DNA from: an archaeon
Lineage (GTDB): Archaea > Thermoproteota > Nitrososphaeria > Conexivisphaerales > UBA164
Direction of reading: 5' to 3'
Length of the DNA stretch: 51,608 bases
Assembly (NCBI GenBank): GCA_021792955.1
Contig: JAJYTP010000006.1
Location: 1-51,608 of the forward strand
Shown piece by piece: positions 45,409 to 51,608 of this stretch. A program made the position numbers and the translations under genes. The stretch's first letter is position 1. Each line of letters starts with the position of its first letter. The notes under the pieces are model-generated. The model saw only the letters and a list, made by a program, of their open reading frames with translations. It was not told where the DNA came from and searched no databases.

Positions 45409-46930
45409 CCCTTACCCTCTGGACTACGTCCTCAGGCATGGTAGGCCTCAGCAGATGGGGCCTCCTTGAATCTATTACGATCCTTCCGTCTACAGTCCTT
45501 ATACCTTCAGCAGGCTGTAACCGGGTTGACAGTGCCCAGATTATTTCATCATCATTCGACAGGTCTATATCATCATCCAGTATGATGTTCAACCCACCAT
45601 CATCCCTGTATGTGTGGGAAAGGATCAGTGAGTTCTCTACCCCACCACGAGCAGCTGTTACACTATCGTGGCTATTGATCACAAAGATGACCTTGCTGCT
45701 AGTGCCTTCAGGGCTAGCCGACGGGTCGAGCCTGTTACAGAAGACCCCCGACAGTATGTCCATGTTCCCCACCCGGTTGGAGGACCTCGCCAGCCTTCCC
45801 ATGAGCTCCCTGAACTTCGTGTTTCCCTCTCCATCGCCTACGACCACTATCTTGAGATAATGGTCCAGCCCGAGCAGGATGAGGCCCAGTTGCTTGGCAA
45901 GCCCGGGCTCCGCCCTCCTTATGGAGCCTATCGCCATATAGTGTGAAGAAGCGGTGGGCCAGTTCAAGAGGTACTCATTGGGCGGCATGAAACGCTCGAT
46001 CTCCTGCATCATAGGCGCTTCCTTGGCGACGCTGGACAGCAGGACGTGTTCCTTGGCGTTGGATGGATTGATGTCCAGGAAAATTGGGTTACTTTTCATG
46101 TAGAGCGATCGGACGTGCATGAGGTTGTTTGTTGACCTGTTGGATATATATCCCGTATATTCGCTGAACGGCCCTTCATGGAACTCCTCGTTTGCGGAGA
46201 TCTCCCCCTCGAACACGATTTCGGCATCGGCCGGCACCGGTATATCGTTCGTGATCCCTTGGGTAAGCTTGGGCTCGATGACGCTTCCTACCTTTGAATA
46301 TTCATCCTCAATGCGGGCCGCCGCGGCCATATAATATATGGGATGGGCCCCTATGATGACGGTAACGGGCAACGGCCTGCCCGCCTTCCTAGACAGGAGG
46401 TAGTAATTCCACAGGTGGCCCCTTGAGTGCATGCTTAGTGCGACCTTATCCTTCTCTAGGAGCTGAATCCTGGCAAAGCTCAGATTTATTATGTCGTTAT
46501 CGGCCGGATTTCTTGCGGCGATGAGCCCTCCGCTTATGTACCTTCCGCCGTCCTCCTTATAGTGCCTAGGCGCTGGTAACCTGAGCAGGTCGAGCGAATC
46601 CTCTCCATAAATCACCTCCTTTACTTGGGCATCGGATACGATCGAAGGGTTGCCATTCTTCTTGCTTATTATATCGTTCCACCTGCCGTAGAGGTCCTTT
46701 TCAGCGCATCCCAAGGAAAAGGCTATCCTCTCCTTCGTTCCGAAGACGTTGTTGATTAGCTTGATGCCGTCATAGCCATCGACCCTGTTAAACAGCAGTA
46801 TCGGATTGCGGTCCCTCAGCTCGTTGGCATAGCATGTAGGCTCGTAATCCACGCTGATCTTATCGTCTATTTCAAGGACATCATCAGGCCTGGCCTTCCA
46901 ATAGCCATCTATGAATTGCTGTAACGACAT
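45377..46930 (-). CDS. UbiD-family prenyl-FMN decarboxylase
   Basis: A 517-residue (de)carboxylase of the UbiD/Fdc1 type, which uses prenylated FMN to add or remove CO2 at aromatic or heteroaromatic acids. The cofactor-domain loop NLSFARIQLLEKDKVALSMH and the catalytic E-x-x-x-x-E stretch FHEGPFSEYTGYIS are present. The Arg/Glu triad appears intact. I begin at ATG 46930: TATTTAAT (46954-46961) lies 27 bases upstream and even overlaps the stop of the preceding UbiD gene. No UbiX flavin prenyltransferase is in the window; prFMN must be made elsewhere. Confidence 0.85.
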   Translation of the reverse strand: MSLQQFIDGYWKARPDDVLEIDDKISVDYEPTCYANELRDRNPILLFNRVDGYDGIKLINNVFGTKERIAFSLGCAEKDLYGRWNDIISKKNGNPSIVSDAQVKEVIYGEDSLDLLRLPAPRHYKEDGGRYISGGLIAARNPADNDIINLSFARIQLLEKDKVALSMHSRGHLWNYYLLSRKAGRPLPVTVIIGAHPIYYMAAAARIEDEYSKVGSVIEPKLTQGITNDIPVPADAEIVFEGEISANEEFHEGPFSEYTGYISNRSTNNLMHVRSLYMKSNPIFLDINPSNAKEHVLLSSVAKEAPMMQEIERFMPPNEYLLNWPTASSHYMAIGSIRRAEPGLAKQLGLILLGLDHYLKIVVVGDGEGNTKFRELMGRLARSSNRVGNMDILSGVFCNRLDPSASPEGTSSKVIFVINSHDSVTAARGGVENSLILSHTYRDDGGLNIILDDDIDLSNDDEIIWALSTRLQPAEGIRTVDGRIVIDSRRPHLLRPTMPEDVVQRVRAKVRSLRAVS

Positions 46931-46953
46931 AAAAGTACCTTTTTGTTTCACCG

Positions 46954-46961
46954 TATTTAAT
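46954..46961 (-). promoter_or_regulatory. Internal promoter between the two UbiD genes
   Basis: TATTTAAT on the plus strand is the minus-strand TATA box of the downstream UbiD gene. It spans the stop codon of the upstream UbiD gene. It implies that the second gene can be made separately from, as well as together with, the first. Confidence 0.5.
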
Positions 46962-48315
46962 TATTAGCTTTGGACGAAGTTTCGATCTTCCTCATTATGG
47001 AAGCGACCAGGTCCTTGGGGGCACCAGCAACCGGGGGGAAGCCGGTGATGGGCTTGGTGGCATCTATGATCACCTTGTCATCAAGGGTGCGATTTTCACC
47101 GCCAGCTGAATAGCCAGCTGGATTGAGGAAATTGCCAAGAGAACCTTCAATTATAGTGAAGGCGCTGGCATGGGATACTCTCGTAGTTACAGCCCAGAAT
47201 ACTGCCTCATCGCTGTATATGTCGACGTCTTCATCAACGACTATCACCATCCTTATGGCTATTTCCGTGGCTAGGGCGGCCATCGCGGCACGTTTGGCGT
47301 CCCCCTCATTCAGCTTCTCCATCTGAATGTACAGGAGGGGCGCGAAGTCATATCCAAATCTGACGTCCTTGACAGATGGGGATACTGCCCTGACGGAGTT
47401 ATAAACGGAAGCAAGGTGGGGTATATTCACCCCTAGGTTCAGATGGTCCTTGAACGCAGCCGCTATGTCGAGATATATGAAGTCCCTCTTCATCCTGACC
47501 CGTTTTACGGTAATGATTGGAACGCGCTGCTTGCCGGAATAATATTTTGGCCATTCCCCGAACGGCCCTTCCTCCCTGACGACGCTGGGGTCTTCAATTA
47601 CGCCTTCGATCACCGCTTCGCTTTGGACCAGATACGGAATATTGACCTCCTCCCCCACAGCTATTTCGAGCGGCTCCTGCAGGAACCCGCCGGCCGCATC
47701 CATTTCCCCACCTATTCCGAGGGGCCTGGATACTGCTCCGAAGTAAGCTGCTGGGTGAAGGCTGATGTTAATGGTTACCGGAACCTCCATCTTCAATTTG
47801 CTATACTTCTCGATTATCAGCTGCGCATCATGTCCGGGGTCAGCAAGTATACCGATGTGTTTTTCATCATAGATCTGCTGCCTGTATATCCCCATGTTCA
47901 GTGCCCCACTTTCAGGGTCCTTTAACACGGTGAGGCCACTGTCTATAAACGCCCCTCCATCTAATTCGTTATGCACGATGTGCGGCAGGGAGGATGTATC
48001 GCGTTCATCAACGTCATATGGGTGGGCTGTCACGGTAACCGGCGGGATTGGCTCTGCTGCCAATTTGAAGAATTTAGCTGATACTCTCTCTCCTTCCCTG
48101 CATCCTAGTGCCCTACCCATCCTCGATGTTGACGCAAACACGTTGGTGACCACCTTCTTCTTCTCTACGTTGTTGAAGAACAGCAATGGATACATCTGAC
48201 GCCTTTCGTATGCCTCCGCATATGCGTTAATCGCGAACCGAGGGCTCACGGGTTCATCTATGAATACAGTTTCATCCTTAACAGAATCTAAAAAACTTCG
48301 AAGGTTCTTGCTCAT
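46957..48315 (-). CDS. UbiD-family decarboxylase, second paralogue
   Basis: A 452-residue UbiD-family enzyme, clearly different in sequence from its neighbour. NMGIYRQQIYDEKH is the conserved Arg-bearing cofactor strand, and REEGPFGEWPKYYSG carries the catalytic glutamates. The mid part GGEMDAAGGFLQEPLEI fits the family's prFMN-binding region. Two UbiD proteins encoded side by side could be two enzymes or a heteromer, as known for some phenyl-phosphate carboxylase systems. A CATTTAAG element lies about 30 bases before the ATG. It heads a two-gene minus-strand unit, divergent from the enamidase-like gene. Confidence 0.87.
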   Translation of the reverse strand: MSKNLRSFLDSVKDETVFIDEPVSPRFAINAYAEAYERRQMYPLLFFNNVEKKKVVTNVFASTSRMGRALGCREGERVSAKFFKLAAEPIPPVTVTAHPYDVDERDTSSLPHIVHNELDGGAFIDSGLTVLKDPESGALNMGIYRQQIYDEKHIGILADPGHDAQLIIEKYSKLKMEVPVTINISLHPAAYFGAVSRPLGIGGEMDAAGGFLQEPLEIAVGEEVNIPYLVQSEAVIEGVIEDPSVVREEGPFGEWPKYYSGKQRVPIITVKRVRMKRDFIYLDIAAAFKDHLNLGVNIPHLASVYNSVRAVSPSVKDVRFGYDFAPLLYIQMEKLNEGDAKRAAMAALATEIAIRMVIVVDEDVDIYSDEAVFWAVTTRVSHASAFTIIEGSLGNFLNPAGYSAGGENRTLDDKVIIDATKPITGFPPVAGAPKDLVASIMRKIETSSKANN

Positions 48316-48416
48316 TTAAGTTTACCGTCCACTTTGAAATTCTTAAATGTTTTCAGGTTAGAATCAGCAACCTAAAACTCAGCTTATATGATGTGGTGTC
48401 AGCCACCGCATTTCCA

Positions 48417-48430
48417 TTTAGTCGACTAAA
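48417..48430. promoter_or_regulatory. Perfect 14-bp palindrome
   Basis: TTTAGTCGACTAAA reads the same on both strands. It lies about 100 bases upstream of the UbiD start in the divergent region, a plausible site for a dimeric regulator. Confidence 0.45.
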
Positions 48431-48638
48431 AATACTGTGCTCTTGATATAGGTCGTTGAACTATTTTCCAGACATATCTCCGTTGGATTAATGGTGTCTA
48501 GAATTAAGTTTTGTCGACTTGATGAGGCGGCGTTAGTTCGTTTACGATACGTGGTTGGCCATCACGAATGGCGCTAGCGAATATACCAACTGTGATATAA
48601 TAAAAATCATGAAAATAAAAAATGCTAGCCTTCCTGGC

Positions 48639-48656
48639 CTAAGCATTGATGCTTAG
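48639..48656. promoter_or_regulatory. 18-bp dyad, 8-bp arms
   Basis: CTAAGCAT (48639-48646) and ATGCTTAG (48649-48656) are perfect inverted arms around TG. The close 2-base spacer fits a protein-binding dyad better than a terminator hairpin. It precedes the weak frame at 48649 and the enamidase promoter. Confidence 0.45.
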
Positions 48657-48864
48657 CTGTCAGCCTATCGTTGATATAATTACTTCAATTGACAACACGT
48701 CCAAACCAAGATTATTCACGATAGTTAAGCCAGGCAAATTTATCTACATCTACTGGAAAGGAGGAGGCGTCGATCACGGCAATTTATGCGGCTGGTGTCT
48801 GAACGGCGCCAAAATTTTTCATCAACAAGCTTCGAGTTTTACAAAACCTTTAATTAATATGTAG
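48649..48864 (+). CDS. Doubtful small ORF, unknown
   Basis: A 71-codon frame just before the enamidase-like gene. The sequence includes KPGKFIYIYWKGGGVDHGN and a CGWC motif. It has no ribosome site, no good promoter (its ATG lies inside a palindrome) and no family that I recognise. It may be chance or a decayed gene. Confidence 0.2.
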   Translation: MLSCQPIVDIITSIDNTSKPRLFTIVKPGKFIYIYWKGGGVDHGNLCGWCLNGAKIFHQQASSFTKPLINM

Positions 48865-48884
48865 AGAAAATAGATACGATTGAT

Positions 48885-50150
48885 ATGAAGGTTTCTATAG
48901 AGAACATAGGTAAGATCGTAAGCGGAGACTGGGATAAGGGTATACTTAAAGGCGATACAGTAACCATTGAAAACGGGAGATTTAGCGGAATAGGTTACAG
49001 GGATGAGGCCAATCCCAGTAAATCAGATGTTACCATAGATGCGAACGGCATGGTCCTCATGCCGGGCTATATAGATCCGCACACGCATATATCCATAGGT
49101 GATTACTCTCCCATGCAGAGAATGGTGGGGTTGATGGAGGAAGCTCTGTTACAGGGAATTACAACCGTAATGGATGAATTCAACCAGTTCGAAGGATTAC
49201 CCCTATTTTACCCACCGGATCCGGCCGGCGTCAAGGCGACGGCTATAGCCGCATACAGGGCCTGGAAGAACTACAGGCCCGGTGGCGCCCAAAAGGTGCA
49301 TGCCGGCAGTATCACGCTGGTAAAGGGGCTAAAGGAGCAGGATTTTAAGGACCTGGCGGATATAGGCGTCTGGAGGGTTGCGCAGATAGGAGGAAGTTCG
49401 GATCTAACCGTAAAGGAGCTATTAGAGGAGGCCAGCTTCGCAAGGAAGTACGGCATGTTCATTCCCAGCAATTATGGCTCGGGAGTGCTAAAGGGTGCCG
49501 TGGAGCTCGATCTCGATTTTATCAAGAAACTAAAACCAGACAAGCTGGCGCACATCAATGGCGGCAGCACAGCATGCAGCTGGGATGACACTAGGGCACT
49601 AATAGATGAAACTTCAATGGCGCTGGAGATAGTCCCTTACGGGAATCTCAAGATGGCGGTTCAGATAATCGAGTACTTGAAGACGAAAGGCCAGTTGAAC
49701 AGGTTGTTAGTAGGGAGCGATACGCCTACAGGGCAGGGGTACTTCCCTGTGGCTGTGCAGAGGGCCGTTAACATAATATCCAGTTTGGGCAATATTGCAG
49801 CTGAGAAGGCTATAGCCATGGCTACGGGCAATACACATGACCTTTACCACAAATGGATAAACACCGGTAAGATACAGAAAGGATATGAAGCTGATGCAAT
49901 AATAATAGACAGGCCGCCCGGCAGCGTAGGCAAGGATGCCCTTGGGGCCATTGAGGCAGGCGACACGGTGGGGACTGCCATGATAATGGTAGATGGAAAG
50001 GTAGTCGCGCTCCGCGGCCGCGACGCGAGGCCGACGACTAAGCACATAAGGTTAAACGGTAAGGATCTGGGTGTCAGCGACCCGAACGACGCGCTTTTCG
50101 ATCCACCGCGATTCTACTGGAAGAGCACAGGAGAGACATATCTGCTTTAA
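48885..50150 (+). CDS. Enamidase-like amidohydrolase
   Basis: A 421-residue cyclic amidohydrolase similar, from memory, to enamidase (Ena) of nicotinate fermentation, which opens 6-oxo-tetrahydronicotinate. Shared patterns: GYIDPHTHISIGDY (His66, His68), KVHAGSITLVKGLKEQDF, LAHINGGSTACS (His223), LEIVPYGNLKMA, LLVGSDTPTGQGYFP (Asp279), ATGNTHDLY and PGSVGKDALGAIEAGD. In Ena a bridging Glu and a further His complete a two-metal site; here those places read VAQIGGS (Gln167) and IPSNYGSG. The TTTAATTAA box lies about 32 bases upstream. Function is inferred; it could be a related lactamase with a changed metal centre. Confidence 0.75.
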   Translation: MKVSIENIGKIVSGDWDKGILKGDTVTIENGRFSGIGYRDEANPSKSDVTIDANGMVLMPGYIDPHTHISIGDYSPMQRMVGLMEEALLQGITTVMDEFNQFEGLPLFYPPDPAGVKATAIAAYRAWKNYRPGGAQKVHAGSITLVKGLKEQDFKDLADIGVWRVAQIGGSSDLTVKELLEEASFARKYGMFIPSNYGSGVLKGAVELDLDFIKKLKPDKLAHINGGSTACSWDDTRALIDETSMALEIVPYGNLKMAVQIIEYLKTKGQLNRLLVGSDTPTGQGYFPVAVQRAVNIISSLGNIAAEKAIAMATGNTHDLYHKWINTGKIQKGYEADAIIIDRPPGSVGKDALGAIEAGDTVGTAMIMVDGKVVALRGRDARPTTKHIRLNGKDLGVSDPNDALFDPPRFYWKSTGETYLL

Positions 50151-50171
50151 ACTCCACCATTAACCCACCAT

Positions 50172-50189
50172 CTGTCTGTCATGAGACAG
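50172..50189 (+). terminator. Short hairpin after the enamidase gene
   Basis: CTGTCT (50172-50177) and AGACAG (50184-50189) pair around a 6-base loop 22 bases after the stop codon. It is possibly a terminator; a following T tract is missing. Confidence 0.35.
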
Positions 50190-50256
50190 CAGGGCGTACA
50201 GGCGTTGCGTCCCATGATGGCCGAATAATTTCCCTTTTCTATAATGTAGTTTTTAG

Positions 50257-50403
50257 ATATTAAGGCAATACATCAGGGCGAACCTAGCTTTAAAAGAAGG
50301 AACTTCAATCTGGAGGACGGGGCTAGGTGGTACCACCCTCTGTGGAACCTCAAGCTCTAGTGTGCACGCCTCGCTGAAGGCACAGCAGTCCCCCGCTATA
50401 TAA
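50257..50403 (+). pseudogene. Possible 3' tail of an IS605-type tnpB
   Basis: A 48-codon open stretch after TAG 50254. Its end reads ANLALKEGTSIWRTGLGG and then SSSSVHASLKAQQSPAI. Such Gly/Ser-rich tails ending in QxSP are what I recall at the C-terminus of archaeal TnpB/OrfB proteins, downstream of the zinc finger. No start codon or catalytic part is present. It would be the scar of an IS605-family element between the enamidase and BMP genes. Weak evidence. Confidence 0.3.
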
Positions 50404-50507
50404 GTCAATGAAGTGCGCCGTCCTAAGTTTGGGTTGAAGATAATATTATTGAACAGTATTATGGCTCAAGCCTTGAGCTAATATTTAAAAGAACTATGTA
50501 AATATGC

Positions 50508-51575
50508 ATGACAATGAAATCATCGATATTAGCTATAATAGTGATAGTGATAATAGTCATCGCAGGAATAGGGGGCTATGCATACTACCTGTCCACATCG
50601 CCCAGCAAGCCAGCACCGACGCCAAGCAAGACGCTCAAGATAGCGCTAATCCTTCCGTCGGAGGCAAACGACTTCGGCTGGAATCAGGATATAGCGACAG
50701 CATTTGCTCAGGATTCGCAAATCTACGGGTACAATTTCTCAATAGACCAGAATGTAGGGGAGGCAACTACCGCGGACACTGCTGCACTTGAATACTACGC
50801 GGGTCAGGGTTATCAGATCGTCTGGGCCGCGGCGGATGGTTGGCAGGTGCCCGTCCTCACGGCGGCAGCTGCTTATCCAAACACATATTTCGTATGTGCG
50901 GATTTAACAAACTTTACAAACCCCAATACAGGGGCCCTTGAAACTAACGTACTTGCCATAGATTACAATCTAACATATGGTGCGTACGCAGCGGGCGTAC
51001 TTGCAGCATATCTATCAAAGACAGGCACCATTGGATATCAGGCTGGATTCTCATTTCCGAGCACTGAAGAGATAGGGTATGCGTTCATGGCAGGGGCCAG
51101 ATCTGTAAATTCAAGCATCAAATTCGTCTATGACTTCCCCGGGACATGGTCTGACGTTTCGGCCGGCTCTGTTGGTGCTCAGTCATTGATCTCAGCTGGA
51201 GCCGATGTCCTGCTGTTCAGGGGTGACGGTCAGACGCTTGGCGGAGAACAGGCAGCCGCATCAGCAGGTGTCTATGCTATAGGTGACATGCTGGACCAAT
51301 CACCGCTTAACCCAGATCATATAGTGGCGAGTAACACATACAACGACACAGCAGCATTGACGTTTGTGTTAAATCACTTTGTGAATGGCCAGATGTCGCA
51401 GATAGTTGATAGAGACAACAACGTGCCACACACTAGTACGCTTACATTGGGCCCGGCTGCATCAACCCTGTTGACCGCGCAGCAGCTGCAGAGCCTCAAC
51501 CAGGTAATAGAGGGGCTGAACAACGGTACGATAGTCCCGCCATTCGTTTCCACGCTTCCACCATCAGGTTCCTGA
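50508..51575 (+). CDS. BMP-family substrate-binding protein
   Basis: A 355-residue ABC-importer binding protein of the basic membrane protein (BMP/Med/PnrA) family, anchored by an N-terminal helix (ILAIIVIVIIVIAGIGGYAYY) with a Pro/Thr-rich linker and no lipobox Cys. Family patterns: KIALILPSEANDFGWNQDIA, YQIVWAAADGWQVPVLTAAAAYPNTYFVCAD, AAGVLAAYLSKTGTIGY. Characterised relatives bind purine nucleosides. Here the neighbours suggest another small ring compound. ATATTTAAA lies about 25 bases before the start, so it is leaderless. ATPase and permease genes are expected just beyond the window. Confidence 0.88.
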   Translation: MTMKSSILAIIVIVIIVIAGIGGYAYYLSTSPSKPAPTPSKTLKIALILPSEANDFGWNQDIATAFAQDSQIYGYNFSIDQNVGEATTADTAALEYYAGQGYQIVWAAADGWQVPVLTAAAAYPNTYFVCADLTNFTNPNTGALETNVLAIDYNLTYGAYAAGVLAAYLSKTGTIGYQAGFSFPSTEEIGYAFMAGARSVNSSIKFVYDFPGTWSDVSAGSVGAQSLISAGADVLLFRGDGQTLGGEQAAASAGVYAIGDMLDQSPLNPDHIVASNTYNDTAALTFVLNHFVNGQMSQIVDRDNNVPHTSTLTLGPAASTLLTAQQLQSLNQVIEGLNNGTIVPPFVSTLPPSGS

Positions 51576-51576
51576 T

Positions 51577-51600
51577 CCGATAATGGTATCCCATTATCGG
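51577..51600 (+). terminator. Strong hairpin after the BMP gene
   Basis: CCGATAATGG (51577-51586) and CCATTATCGG (51591-51600) are perfect 10-bp arms with a 4-base loop TATC, two bases after the stop codon and followed by CAAATTTT. It fits a terminator, or an mRNA-stabilising hairpin that sets a high level of binding protein relative to the downstream transporter genes. Confidence 0.65.
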
Positions 51601-51608
51601 CAAATTTT

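Larger units (their letters stand above)
48316..48884. promoter_or_regulatory. Divergent control region, UbiD genes and enamidase
   Basis: A 569-base region between two divergent operons. It holds the minus TATA element for the UbiD genes, an AGGTT/AACCT dyad (48355-48373) behind it, two strong palindromes listed separately, a second GTCGAC (48513-48518) and the TTTAATTAA box of the enamidase gene (about 48849-48857). Apart from one weak frame no gene is seen. Confidence 0.45.

Overview
The window is archaeal. It encodes a transcription factor B with an N-terminal zinc ribbon, a TrmB-type regulator and archaeal ATPases of the DUF4143/ATPase_2 kind. Many genes have a TATA-like A/T box about 25-28 bases before the start codon and no Shine-Dalgarno, which indicates leaderless transcripts. 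Arg is mostly AGG and Ile often ATA. These traits, with KatG, a DtxR-type regulator and many decayed insertion sequences, fit a Thermoplasmata-like (possibly thermoacidophilic) archaeon; that placement is inference. I saw no rRNA, tRNA or CRISPR array.

Layout. 0-3 kb: a decayed transposase, an ATPase with a palindromic promoter, and a small membrane protein. 3-6 kb: ammonium transporter, unknown protein, MscS channel. 6-10 kb: a scar where a broken ATPase abuts the C-terminal end of an amidohydrolase, then a large Old Yellow Enzyme reductase, then a long inverted repeat followed by a startless zinc-ribbon fragment. 10-18 kb: secreted proteins, a stand-alone DEDDy exonuclease, an alpha/beta hydrolase, a transposase remnant, an orphan DNA methyltransferase, a lipoamide-dehydrogenase-like enzyme, a TPR protein and a cupin gene broken by a 10-bp duplication. 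18-27 kb: small proteins, then a metal-regulated operon (DtxR-type regulator plus ABC metal importer), a MarR-controlled ABC-2 exporter and an AbiE-type toxin-antitoxin pair.

27-32 kb holds aromatic-compound genes: a tandem SnoaL-like protein, a LigW-type amidohydrolase/decarboxylase, a class III extradiol dioxygenase and a dienelactone hydrolase. 32-40 kb: a winged-helix regulator, an ICMT-like methyltransferase, and a leaderless oxidative-stress operon (single-cysteine peroxiredoxin overlapping katG), then surface proteins. 40-45 kb: an ABC exporter whose permease carries an extra YhfC-like half, TFB, TrmB and a ParB-like protein.

45-51.6 kb is the most suggestive block. Two adjacent UbiD-family decarboxylases are transcribed away from an enamidase-like amidohydrolase, across a shared region with two palindromes. 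Next comes a BMP-family substrate-binding protein and a strong hairpin. I read this as a candidate uptake and catabolic module for an aromatic or N-heterocyclic acid. The amidohydrolase appears to lack two metal ligands of characterised enamidase, so its chemistry may be new.
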